Source: Paracamarosporium sp. OC-R06-R3 (taxonomy: Eukaryota > Ascomycota > Dothideomycetes > Pleosporales > Didymosphaeriaceae). Taken from it: a stretch of DNA of 64,000 nt. Under the pieces are notes generated by a model. The model did no database searches. It was given only the letters and a program-made list of their open reading frames with translations, and was not told the DNA's origin. Location of the stretch: the NCBI GenBank assembly GCA_019828545.1, contig JACVRA010000349.1, forward strand, positions 1 through 64,000, read 5' to 3'. The position numbers were made by a program, and so were the translations under genes. Below are positions 34,012 through 44,232 of this stretch, one piece after another; within the stretch, counting starts at the first letter, position 1, and the number at the start of each line of letters is the position of its first letter.

Positions 34012-34847
34012 ATGGCAACCTGCTACGGAATAGATGGCAACCCGGACCCTGACTTCTATCCCTGCAACCAGACCGCCGTCCTCGACCACCAGCATACATC
34101 ATGTTGTAAGAAGAACGAGAATTGCTATACGAACGGGTTGTGTCGGCACACATCCGAAGGGTCGAAGACCAATTATTACTGGCTCGAGGGCTGCACCGAT
34201 CCCACCTTCAGCCATCCAGCGTGCTCAATCCGGGATTCATGTCGCAATGGTACGATAACAAACATCGGCCTCAGTAATTTTTCGCATGGCTAATCGTCAG
34301 GGAAGCGGACAATCTGTATTGGAAGTGTCCTGACACGGATGCATGGTGTTGCAACAATGGGGGGGCATCACCTCATAGCCAAAGGACAGGACATCTCAAT
34401 ACAACGTGCTGCAACATCACCGAGTTCATGTTCAACGCTCCAGGACCGGAGAAATACGCCAATGCTCTACCGATGACACTCCCACTTAGTATGTTTCTAT
34501 CAAGCTCGGAGACAACATCATACCAAACATCGTCAACGCAGCCAACGACCTCAATATCTGCTACAACGACTCCAATAAACAGCATATCCTCTCCTGACAA
34601 CACACCTGGAGCCTCCGGAGGCTCTTCCAACAGTGTTGGCATTGGTGTTGGGGTAGGTGTCGGACTTGGAGGGGGTGCTATAGCCATAGCTGCGGTACTA
34701 TACGTTCTCGTGCAGAGGCGACGCAATGCATCGAGAGGGCGTGCCTTTTCCGAGTTGCCAGCAGGAAACCCAAGGTTTGAATTACAAGGAAACGAGGCTG
34801 CCGCTGAAGCCATGACAGAAAAGACGATGTACGAGATGAGAGCTTGA
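34012..34847 (+). CDS. Cysteine-rich single-pass membrane protein, fungal orphan family
   Basis: Exons 34012-34249 and 34306-34847 with a 56-bp intron give 259 residues. The outer part holds a repeated cysteine pattern (MATCYGIDG, YPCNQ, SCCKKNENC, NGLCRH, GCTDPTF, PACSIRDSCRN, then KCPDTDAWCCNN and TTCCNIT). A Ser/Thr-rich linker follows (many TTS motifs), then a Gly-Val helix SVGIGVGVGVGLGGGAIAIA as the membrane segment (about 198-222), a QRRR stop-transfer and a short cytoplasmic tail. This build, a Cys-rich ectodomain, mucin-like stalk and Gly/Val TM, is common in ascomycete cell-wall sensor-like proteins of unknown role. No signal peptide precedes MATCY, so either a short first exon is missing or the protein is inserted by its TM. 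The intron acceptor (GGAAG) is the in-phase choice; an AG five bases earlier would break the frame. Confidence 0.75.
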
Positions 34848-35053
34848 TTAGATATTATCATTTTGACCTGCATGGGGCTTGTTTTCGCTGCCATAGCACC
34901 AGTATCGACTGTCGAATCATTGGATTACTCTCCCTGCGGTAACGTAGCCTGCGAAGGGTCTGTAAACATTGTGCCATGAGCATTGAGCGAGCTAAAGGCG
35001 ACAAACAAATTAATTATATAGCTAATACTTGAAGTATCACGATAAATACAGTC

Positions 35054-35971
35054 TCACAATACTGATTCGTCTTTCAACAGCCTTATTTGTGTATTAGGAA
35101 TCATACGCTCCCTACTCCATCCATCGATCTGAGACCAGTTCATGCACTTGCGCGGCGCGTCAGACCGAGCTGATGGCTTCGTCGCATCCGCTGCAGACCA
35201 GAAGAACGAATAGAGGCCAAGGTCAGCGGTACATATAGCTGAGACCCGAAGAGCCTCGATACAGTGCCCAATGTGCACTTGCATGAACTGTTCGTCGTCT
35301 CTCGTCGCATTCGGATAGTACACTTCGCGGTAGAGCCACAGGCGCATCCGTCGCTAATGATTGTCAGTAGCTCGTTAAAGGCTGCTAAAAGGCATGCAAC
35401 GCACCAAGCAGTGTAGCTCATGATACACACCTAGGCTGGCCATGTATCCTCCCGAGGCTACACGCACAGAATCTTGCAGTGGTGCGCCTGAACGGACTAG
35501 CTCTTCGGAGGTGGCATTGAATATGAGTGCTATCAAGCATTAGTACCAGATCGGATAGGGAAAATCCGGGCCACATACGTTCTATAAGCTCCTCCCATGC
35601 ACGGTTGTTCTCATCTGTGGGATACCCAGTGTATGCGTTGTGCTTCAGTGTCCCGTTACTTCGATCAGTCTTTACGACATAGTCGACTGGATTCGCCATA
35701 GGAGCTGTTTTATCTGATTAACGAAACACTTTGCAAAAACAGCTCCTCACTTACTGTAGATGTTATCATCATGACGGTGGCTGAGATAGTTCAGGAAAAA
35801 CGCTACAAGACACAAGGTGAGAGCGACATGCAAAAGAAGAACATAGACAAGTCTCGTTTTGCGATAACGGGGAGAGTTCAGAAAGTCGTAGCTACGAACG
35901 TTGGATGATGCGGAGAAGTCAAAATCTTCCTCATCCTGCTGCGAGCTCAAAAGACTCTTGCGTTCTTCCAT
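35054..35971 (-). CDS. UstYa/DUF3328 family oxidase-like protein
   Basis: Four exons (35971-35755, 35704-35579, 35529-35405, 35353-35054), introns 49-51 bp, make 255 residues. An acidic N-terminal tail leads to one membrane helix (41-62). The two family motifs are present: YHELHC at 150-155, interrupted only just after by intron 3, and HIGHC at 183-187 in the segment HxxHCIEALR. YTGYPTDENNRAWEEL before them is also typical. Family knowledge: UstYa homologues (ustiloxin, cyclochlorotine, asperipin and phomopsin pathways) are membrane-bound copper-dependent oxidases that cyclise or hydroxylate peptides made ribosomally or by NRPS. Context: a small secreted-peptide gene and a P450 lie within 3 kb, which is why I look on the three as one candidate cluster. 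The ATG at 35971 is the only in-frame start. Confidence 0.88.
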
Positions 35972-36372
35972 GGCTACTTCAGACAATTTTTAATATTCTC
36001 TCAGAAAAAAAAAAGGTAAGAAAGAAAGACAGGTAGCACAAAGCAACACTTCTGAGGAATTGTAGAATGTTGCAGCCTACGAAGTGCGCGCTTTTGCCTC
36101 TTTACGTCTCAAGGCAGACTCACCGCGCGTGCAACACGGGCCCCCACTGCACGTGAAGAACACCACACTCTGTGACCAAAGCTTAATCCCCGAACGCCTT
36201 TCCGGGCGCCATCGGATAGAGCAATCATGTCGCATCGATCAGATGTCAGGTGGGAAGCGATATGCTGTGCCACCGGCATTCGACTAAGCTGCGGTGTGGT
36301 CGCGAGATAGGCGACCGGCTGAAAATCCTACAGCCAGTCAACTGAAAACATTAAAATCCGCAAATCCTCCAA

Positions 36373-36640
36373 TCATGTGCCGTAAACAGCCCCATCGGTT
36401 GAAACATGGGGCCAAAAGTATCTACAAGCGCCCGTGATACCAATATATCTCGGGCATACAATACGTGACCAAGGAAATACTTCATGGAGAACCCGCATTA
36501 TCAGCTTGGAGAACGCCTCGGCGGGCTCAGCTGGTTGGGCATCTATACCGGGGAAGTGAGACAGCAACAGGTAATGCTCCAAGGGTGGATGGTAGAGCGT
36601 AGATGCTATCGCAGGTATTTGTAGGCCACTGCCTGCAACG
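36373..36640 (-). pseudogene. Unidentified coding fragment
   Basis: The minus strand holds about 88 coherent codons from a stop near 36650 to TGA at 36373, with STLYHPPLEHYLLLSHFPG, then PAEAFSKLIMRVLHEVFPW, then VCPRYIGITGACRYFWP. Composition looks like real protein, but there is no ATG, no clear splice acceptor and no known family. It may be the last exon of a lost gene. Confidence 0.3.
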
Positions 36641-36741
36641 TTTTCTCTTCATCCGTCAAGATCACAGCTGTGCTTCGCATTTCCACTGATTTCACACACA
36701 AAAGTCTTTTTGCATACCCAAGACCTTCCAGGTCAGTCACG

Positions 36742-37040
36742 ATGCAGTTCCAATCCTTGTTGTCCACCTTCACTGCGTGTGCATTGATGACCTTCGCGGT
36801 TGCTGCACCCATCCCGGATGTTGTAGATGGTGGTAAGTCATCCCTACAGGAACCCAAATGACGATTTTTTGACAAAGAACATAGTCGACAGCGCTGCTGT
36901 ACAGGTCTACCAGAAATCCTGCGGTAAGTTAACGGAGGAAACCTCCGTATGAAGGCTAAACGGTCATTGCAGGACCGGAGCCAGTCGGTACTACTGTTGC
37001 GCGCGATGAGCATGAAGTCTTCTCACCTTGCGGTCATTGA
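36742..37040 (+). CDS. Small secreted peptide, 65 residues, candidate RiPP precursor or effector
   Basis: Three tiny exons (36742-36832, 36885-36923, 36973-37040) with introns of 52 and 49 bp, both with GTAAGT donors and clean AG acceptors, join in phase to 65 codons plus stop. Residues 1-22 form a textbook signal peptide (MQFQSLL, hydrophobic core, cleavage after AVAA). The mature part begins APIPDVVDG and has just two cysteines, in KSCGPEP and SPCGH at the very end. It contains no KR/RR Kex2 repeats, unlike UstA-type precursors. Three exons in under 300 bp with perfect splice sites make chance unlikely. It lies between the UstYa gene (35054-35971) and the P450 (37289-38856). Alternatives: a disulfide-bonded effector unrelated to its neighbours. 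No homologue comes to mind. Confidence 0.7.
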
Positions 37041-37288
37041 GTGGGATAACCGGATGTGGTAGTCAAGATCGAAAGTCGATTTGTTCTATAGCTATCGGGA
37101 GACTCTCCCAATGCACATGAGGTTGAATTCAGCTATTCCCATAACTTCCGGTGCTCTCTTGCATGTTGAGAATTCAACCTTTGGCATACTGTGTAGATTG
37201 TGTTACTTTGAAATCCTACGACACAACGTCTAGGATTTGAACACCAGGTTACATTGCATTGAGCTCATGTTTCGAAGGCCCATCTTTG

Positions 37289-38856
37289 CTAAGGAATCAG
37301 CCCAACCTTTGCCCCATTTCGACCCTGGAACGTCAGTCGCCTCTCTTCCACCCACTCCAACACTGGATCCCTGTTTTCCAGCCCAGAGAACTCTCTGACA
37401 ATCCTCACCACAACGTATTCGCACTCAGAATAGACGAGCTTAAGTGCTGGACAGACCCTTGGGCCTCCGGAAAATGGAATGTACTCCCACGTTGGGCGCA
37501 TAGTTTCCCATCGCTCAGGGCGGAACTCATCAGCATCAACGCCCCAATACAATTTGTCGCGTAATTGAGAGCGGAAATGCGTCTCAATCAGATCACCTTT
37601 CTCCAATAGAAGAGGGCTTTGGCCGTCAATACCTCCACCCGCTGGTAGCACTGTAGTCTCGAGACATTCTCGAAGCGTGCCGGAGTTGAGCGGGGTCAAG
37701 CGGAAAGCTGGAAAAGTATGTTAGCTCCAGTACAATGCTAGCATTATATCTTCTTACTCTCGCGAAGGACCCAATTCAAGTACTTGAACGAAGTGAGTAG
37801 CTCATAAGTCAAAGGCTCAGATGCCTTTGAGACGATTTCGGCACGGAGTTTCGTCCAAGACTCAGGATTTCTAGCAAGGTGGAAAAACGCATTGCTGACC
37901 GCGACAGCCAAATTGTCGTGAGCAGGCATAAAAAGGCTGATGATAAGAAATCGCAGTGTAGGTTTATCCGAAGAAGCCTTCACAAGCTCATCGATAATGC
38001 GAACTTGCTTCTTCGTACTCAACGGCTTGTTATCTAATTGCGCCGTGCGGGCGAAGGCTTCGTCGATGCGAGCATCAATATAATCCCACACCTCCTGGCA
38101 CCCTTTATAGTGCTCTTGTGACCGTTGAGCAGGGTTCGGGATCACTACATCGCGCAACGCAGCTTGAAAAGCATCCATAAAACCCTTGCCCGAGTCTGGC
38201 GATGAGAGTGCCTCCATAGAACGGCCGAAGATGAACTCAGTGGATACGTCAAGAGTCTGTTCCACGTCAGCATTCCACCGTGACATTTGGTTTCCGGGCA
38301 ATCTTACCATCCTCTTGAGTAACGGGAACAGATCTACCGTCGAACCATCACGTGGAAGCAGCTCCATGAACCGATCCACAAACGGTCCCAACCGGTTGAG
38401 GTTCGCGATGTGCGCGACATCGAACGTTGGGCGGATGAGCGCTCGGCTTGTCTTCCACTGAGGTCCATCCGTAACCAGCATACCATTGCCAAAGAAGCTT
38501 TTCCCACCCTCATATCTGATAGGTTGCAGACCGAATTTGTCAAAGTGGGTTGACAGCACCGCTTTGAATACTTCTGGGTCACATGTTCGGATGATTACTC
38601 TGCCACCACGCTTGGTCTTGTAAGTTTTCCCGTGCTCGTTGAAAAGGCGGGTGGCCGTCTCGAGAAGACTGTAGTTCTGTGCAGACTCGCGGTTGATCCT
38701 GTCTAAGTCTATCTTAGGTTGCGGGGGCTCTCTGCAGCCATGTCTCCAGCTGAGCACAAAGCGAGCGAAATACCTGTTCACCTTAGAGGAAAACAAGTAT
38801 AGTGGTATCAGCAGTATCGCGACCAGTATTGAAACCGGGAACGAGGTGGGTGCCAT
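37289..38856 (-). CDS. Cytochrome P450, CYP52-clan-like (alkane/fatty-acid hydroxylase type)
   Basis: Exons 38856-37758 and 37707-37289 (50-bp intron, CTAAC branch) give 505 residues. An N-terminal membrane anchor (residues 8-24) is followed by the proline-poor hinge, a helix-C WKTSRALIRPTF motif, the I helix, the ExxR pair E366-R369 (RETFRL, spanning the intron), the FRPERW segment and the haem loop FSGGPRVC with Cys452. The FNEHGKTYKT and GPQWKTSRALIRPTF stretches fit the CYP52/CYP539 group, which oxidises alkanes and fatty acids at the ER. Odd point: the I-helix motif normally AGRDTTA reads PAHDNL (311-316), so the conserved Thr is missing. The residue after the haem Cys motif is also A where G is common. 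Upstream, at 38905-38943, a 13-bp unit is repeated three times. Substrate unknown; a role in modifying the nearby peptide is inference. Confidence 0.9.
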
Positions 38857-38904
38857 CGCCGTCGCAGTATATTGACACCGTGGGCTAACTTGCGAAGTGG
38901 CGTT

Positions 38905-38943
38905 TGTTGGTAGCCATTGTTGGTAGCCGTTGTTGGTAGCCGT
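38905..38943. repeat. Tandem 13-bp repeat x3 upstream of the P450
   Basis: The unit TGTTGGTAGCCGT occurs three times head to tail (38905-38917 with CAT at its end, 38918-38930, 38931-38943), 50-90 bp before the P450 start. It could be a slippage repeat or a clustered factor site. Confidence 0.7.
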
Positions 38944-39456
38944 ATCTAGGAACGGAAAAATACGCAGGGCAAACCGACGCAGGCGATGCCAAGGCTAGGC
39001 CTCAAAGATAAAGAAATAAGCAACAGGCATTCGAATCCATTTTACTGCGGTCAGCTGAGAACCATTCGCTTAGGACGACCCCGCTGGCGAAGCACGTTTG
39101 TGACACCTTCCACATGGGCGGCGCATCCCGAAGTACCAAGTAGTTGCTAGTAAATTTGTCCTCGAACTTGAGTCAGCATGTATGCTGAACCGTAGATCTT
39201 CTGCAGTATGATTCGACGATTCGCAACGTGTTACCGATGGAATCCGTGGTGCTGTAAATTACGCAGCATAGTTCCAACCATGCTGTGATTAGCCGGTTAC
39301 CGCAACGCCCGATACCTCAACCCATCTATTCTTTGGATTCCGTCAATAACAGAGATGCGCTTATGTGGCGTATTTCAGTCCCTACACAAGGGCACTTCCT
39401 TCCCGCAACACACTAATCGCATCCTGCTTCATTCAACGCCCGCGTAGGAACTCACG
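38944..39456. other. Divergent promoter region
   Basis: Between the P450 (minus) and the second Pth11-like gene (plus). No frame or motif beyond the 13-bp repeats is supported. Confidence 0.5.
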
Positions 39457-40705
39457 ATGCTGGTAGAAGGTGAGTCGAATCTCCAGCTTGGATCGTATAC
39501 TGCAGCCGTCAGCGGGCTTGCTGTTGTACTGGCTCTCGATGTAATCATTGTGTGCGCGCGGTTTTACGTCAGAAAGTCGCTGGGCTACAAGCTGAATCTC
39601 AATGACTGGCTTACGGTACCGGCCCTGGTAAGGCGACACTGTATTCGCAAATGTCTCAAAACTTATCTCTACGTAGCTTTTAAATATTGGCATGGCGATC
39701 GCGATGTTTTACGCCGTTGGCAAAGACTACATGTTCAGTCGCACAGTAACGCAGCTCCCAGGCCCCCAACTAGGTGGGAAGATACGGGAAGCTTACTCCA
39801 CAATCAAGCAGGTACGTCAATCACCGATGATATCGCAGCCATGCTGATCTTTCAGATTGAATTCGCAGTCTTTCTCATGTCTCTGACTGCTTTGGCCTGT
39901 GTTAAAATCAGCTTCTTGATATTCTATAAGCTTATCTTCGTGTACGACAAATGGCATTTTTGGGACCCACGCAACATCTTGTTCAACCTCATGGTCGGGA
40001 TCATCATCCTCTGGGACGTTGGGTTTAGCTTGACAACCATCTTACTCTGCATCGGCTCTGGAAAAGTCAGTACATATTGGCTTACAACGACGTCGCAAGA
40101 ATTGACAAGCAAATGCCTCAATGTATTTGTTTTTATGTATGCTATGTCGATTAGCGATTTCGTCACGGACGTTATTATTATCTTGATACCTCTACCCTTT
40201 CTTTACAGACTTCGCCTTCCACTAGGACGGAAGCTGGGAGTTTTTTGCATCTTCCTACTCGGGTCCTTGTAAGTCAGAAACATCTGAATGAAACATAAGA
40301 CGATTGCTTACATCACCAGGGCTTGCGTCGCTTCCTTAATCCGATTACTCTGGATGGTCGACCAGATAGCCATAGGCGCCACTCCATCCAAGCATGGAGA
40401 CCCTTTGAGTAGGCCTGCTCTGACCCTTCGCATACTCTTACTAACGATTTCCAGCACTGCTCTCAAATGAATTGTTCTGGTATGTCATCGAATCCGAGCT
40501 CGCCCTCTTAGCCGTATCGCTGCCCGCCCTCTCCGGGCTCCGCCGAACCCGCCACGTTGAAGCAATGATCCGAAGCGTTCAAAGTAAATGGAGCCTACGA
40601 TCAGGCACATCTATTTGTTATAAAAGTGACAAAAGCGAGGGGAACTATTCGCATGGGGACCAGGGCGTCAAAAACAAGGGAGGTGCGACTCAAGTCGGCG
40701 TGTAG
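39457..40705 (+). CDS. Pth11-like receptor, rhodopsin-domain integral membrane protein
   Basis: Five exons (39457-39627, 39677-39811, 39856-40268, 40320-40408, 40455-40705), introns 44-51 bp, give 352 residues. Introns 1 and 2 together are a multiple of three long, so an unspliced frame also stays open through them, but only splicing restores NIGMAIAMFYAVGKD. Segments: VSGLAVVLALDVIIVCARFYVR, DDW-like NDWLTVPALL, FAVFLMSLTALACVKISFLIFY, LMVGIIILWDVGFSLTTILL, ISDFVTDVIIILIPLPFLYRL, LGVFCIFLLGSLACVASLIRL and ESELALLAVSLPALSGL, about seven in all. The tail is short and charged. Same family and size as the protein at 22856-24131 but clearly a different subfamily by sequence. Role presumed in surface or chemical sensing. 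Confidence 0.88.
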
Positions 40706-41286
40706 TCGCAGCCTTCAAGAGTAATGAATCAAACTAATAGATATTGATTGTAACAATAATGTTTTTTGGGCATGATGCGTGATTTCTTATGCTCTCATAC
40801 TGTCGTACGATTGCGATTTGCTACGTAGAGAATCGTTGTCAAGAATGCCTGGTAAAGAAAAGCGTTTTAATAATCTATAACACGCGCAAAATGGCCTGTT
40901 TCGCGTATTCTTAAGTCATCCAACTCTTGGGTCAAAGTGCCCCAGGAATGATACTTAATTTGTCGCCTCCTGTATTGGCTTGTTGCTCGTAGATGACGAA
41001 GATGAATTTGCCTAGTATGGCGACCTACGTATTCTGTAATACTCTCCCAAGACTAATCCTTCTCGTTGCCTTACTGGCTTTGGACATTGACCGGGTCACC
41101 ATTAAGCTCGGCAGTATCCTAAATGATACTCTGCTCCTAAAGGGCCCCTAAAAAACCCTTGAGGCGGCTAGTCTGCTTGTCATCGCCTTTGACGCGTGTC
41201 GTACTTGTAGTTTGTTCACGCTCATTCTGTCCTTCTCCAGCCATCAAACAGCGCTTCTTATTCTGTGCCGCACCATGTATGCCCAT
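40706..41286. other. Intergenic between convergent genes
   Basis: AT-rich (40740-40900) and without a supported frame. Confidence 0.5.
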
Positions 41287-42373
41287 CTATTCCTCCAGCG
41301 AATTAGTGTCCTGTTTACTCTCCTGGGATCTATCTCGCTCCTGCCTGGCCATGAACAGACGCTTCTTGTTCTGCTGTTCTAGAACCCTGAGCTGCGCCTC
41401 ATAGTCCAAAATCGTACTCGATTTGCTCTGTTTACCTGTCCCGGCAATCTTACGCTTCTTGTTCTGTTGTTCCAGAAGTCTGAGCTGCATCTCATAGTCC
41501 TTCAGACGCTCGAGCTCCGCAAGGTGGTCCTGGCCATCTGAAAATGTACGAGTGTTCCTCACTTCGTCTTGGTTTTGTCCAGCCATCAACAGATGCTCCT
41601 TCACTCGTTCTCCCACAAAGGGGAGCTGCTGTTCAGCGTACAGACCCGCAAGTTTGGGGGAATCTGGGCGTTTCTTTGCACCATTTATATTGGAGTGTGG
41701 CAGCGAAGGAGGCTGATCGACTTGCGGCGAAACCCAAGAAAAACCACTAAAGATATGATCTACTGGCGGTCCCGGATGGGGGGCCATAGGTAGTGCGCTG
41801 GTGTCAGATAGCGATCGATTGTGATTGGCAAGACGACACAACAAGGCGCCGATGTCGTGGACGAACAGTGGGTACAAGTCCTCAATTATCTTTTCCTTGT
41901 TCGCCAGTTCAAGTGCACGTTCATAAGGAATCCTATAAGCATCAATATAATGGAGTTGGCCGTAGCAATTGACTTACCAAACTCCTTCGAGAATTGTTGG
42001 CGCGTTATTCACCACATGCCTCGTTTTCTCCACCTCCAGTATAGCATCTGCCATTCCACAAGTCATGTCTGTCATGCTCAACAGTTTGGTGCCATTGATC
42101 ATGCGATTATCCTCTCTCCTAGACACGGTTACGCCTTTCGCATCAACATGAAAGATAAGAGTTCCCTCGTCTTCCCATAACATGGCGGAAACTCGTAGTT
42201 TTCTGCCAGCTGGGCACAGTTGCCCAGTAGTATCGACTACATGTGTGGACGCACTAGCTGTGCCTGTCTGTCATCAGCTCCCAGCAAATGGGCGAAGGTA
42301 GTAGCAATGTGTGCTTACAAGCATCAAGGCTGCTCGCCCCGGCATTCATGTCTGCTGCTTGTTGCGATGCCAT
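41287..42373 (-). CDS. APSES transcription factor, StuA-type, divergent
   Basis: Three exons (42373-42319, 42263-41978, 41932-41287), introns 55 and 45 bp, give 328 residues from an ATG at 42373 (MASQQAADM). Residues about 39-150 form an APSES domain: [49 protein letters not shown], then [15 protein letters not shown] and [13 protein letters not shown]. Family knowledge: APSES proteins (StuA, Asm-1, Phd1) bind DNA as bHLH-like factors and control conidiation and hyphal form. Odd: the usual strongly basic NVAGMTRGRRDGILKSEK core reads [18 protein letters not shown], losing most Arg/Lys, so DNA contact may be weak or altered. The C-terminal part has two copies of a [16 protein letters not shown] unit, a coiled-coil-like repeat frequent in Pleosporales nuclear proteins (memory). 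Likely a paralogue of the true StuA encoded elsewhere. Confidence 0.85.
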
Positions 42374-42741
42374 GATTGTAGCTTACCCACATTCACGTAG
42401 CGTTCTGTTCGCGTTCTTATACAAACAAAATTGAATATGCCTGCGAGGTTGAGGTTGCGCACGCGCACGCGCACGGGCGGCGTCTTATGGCGCCCCAACC
42501 CCGCCCCTGCATGCCGTGCCACGTAAAAAGCAAAATACGCAAACTTCTGCACCGAGTTGCTATTCATCCGGTCTCACAATCGCGCAACGTGATAAACGAG
42601 ATGTAAGCAGGGATCTAAATCTGAGTTAAAATAGATGATGCGCTACGCGGGTAGGCCATGCCTTTCATCGTTAGCCGCACACGTCGCCGCCAGGAACCAG
42701 GGCTTGACGTCATGAACCCTTCTGGATAAAAGAAAATCGGT
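42374..42741. other. Divergent promoter with (GC)ACGC run
   Basis: Between the APSES gene (minus) and the acid phosphatase (plus). A run of CGCACGCGCACGCGCACGGG occurs at about 42458-42478; otherwise nothing is supported. Confidence 0.5.
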
Positions 42742-44232
42742 ATGTCCTATCTTTCGTCGACGGTTCGTCCCTCGATGATTGCCTTCTGCCTTCCCATGTC
42801 CTTGCGCGCTCTCCTATTCGCATCCTCGGCTTCGGCTCTGGCCTTGCCAGCTTTCCTTGGTGGCCAACAAGCCCAAATACCACTCCAACCTCTGGATCAT
42901 TCCCAGGGTTATAAATTTGATCCTCTTCTTCACCTTCCAGGTATCTCGCCGTATTTTGATGCCGTAGGCTTCGGTCTTGAGCACAAAGCGCCGGAAGGCT
43001 GCAACGTCAGCGCTGCGTCATATCTCGTACGACATGGGGCGATATATGCCAACGATAAGGAGTATGAAGAGTACATCAAGCCGTTCTTACGGGAGCTGGA
43101 GAAACATCGTGAGGGCTGGTCCGGTCCGCTGTCATTCATGTCAAAATGGCAGTCGCCCATCGAGGAAGACAAGCTGGAAGAATTGACGCCTTCAGGTGCG
43201 GTTGACGCGACCAAGGTTGGCAAGCATCTCCTTGAGCGATACGGGGACCTGGTACCCAACACCAAGCGCATCCTAGCTGACAAGAAGTCTCGCACGTATG
43301 ACACTGCTAAGAACCTCATCCAAGCATGGGCGCATAATGATACCATCGATATCGTTCGCGTCACAAAGAACAAAGACGGGGCTATGGAATCCTTGATCCC
43401 GCATAAATCCTGCGAAGCCTTTTCGAAAGAGCCTGGAACCGAGGAACAGAGCGCATTTATCAATACCTACGGCTCGAGCGTCGCCGTCCGCCTAGCACCG
43501 TACATGCCATTCAAAATGACACCCAAGGATGTCGTCGGCCTTCAACAGCTTTGCGGCTACGAAAGTGCCATTAAGGGGAAGCGCTCCGAAATCTGCGGTG
43601 TTTTCACCGACGCGGAATGGATGGCGTACGAATACGCCTGGGATCTAAAGTACGCGTATATGGTCGGCCCCATGAACCCTCTTTCTCCGTATCTCGGCTT
43701 CCCCTGGCTGCACGCACAATCAAATATCTTCCAGTCCATCGATGAAAACGGTACACCTGGTACGGGTTGGCCAAAGGACCAGCGCTTCTTTCTGTCCTTT
43801 ACACATCGCGAGGTTCCTCCTTTCGTTGCAACCGCTCTGGGACTTTTCAACTCATCGTCAAACGCGATCGAGCAGTTCCCTGAGCATCACATCAACGTAT
43901 GTATACACATGCCTTCTTAACACACATCCAAGCTAACAAGATTATAGTGGGCTCGAGCCTGGCGAATGGCCGACCTAATTCCGTTCCTTGGTCACGTAGG
44001 CATGGAGAAAATGACGTGTGAGCGCGGCGATGTCTCCGGTGAAAGACCGGGAGAATTTATTCGTTTCATTGCCAACACGGCACCACGCCCGATTCCAGAT
44101 TGTCAAACTGGACCCGGGGCGAGCTGCCCCTTGGCGGATTTCGAGGATCTCATCGGGAAGGGAGCGAAGAAGCACAAGGATTTCCACAAGGTGTGCGATA
44201 GGAAGGATAAGAAAAAAGGCAAGCATGAATAG
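42742..44232 (+). CDS. Secreted histidine acid phosphatase
   Basis: Exons 42742-43896 and 43948-44232 (51-bp intron with CTAAC branch) give 479 residues. Three in-frame ATGs occur at the start (42742, 42775, 42796); the second or third would place the hydrophobic signal segment MSLRALLFASSASALALPA at the N-terminus. The catalytic motif of the histidine phosphatase superfamily is LVRHGAIY (RHG with the nucleophilic His), followed by a Cys-paired middle domain (CEAF, LCGYE, ICGVF) and SFTHREVPPFVATALG near the C-terminus, where the proton donor HD/HxE is expected. The form RHGAIYANDxEYE is that of the fungal phytase-like/MINPP-related subgroup and not of classical phyA. Function: release of phosphate from organic phosphates outside the cell. 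The C-terminal tail is Lys-rich. Confidence 0.88.

Noticed and set aside
36742..37040. UstA-like repeated core peptides in the small secreted protein
   Set aside because: There are no KR/RR-bounded repeats; only a single mature segment is present.
39628..39855. Unspliced continuous reading of the second Pth11-like gene
   Set aside because: The two introns total 93 bp, so the frame stays open, but the unspliced peptide lacks the family pattern and splicing restores it.
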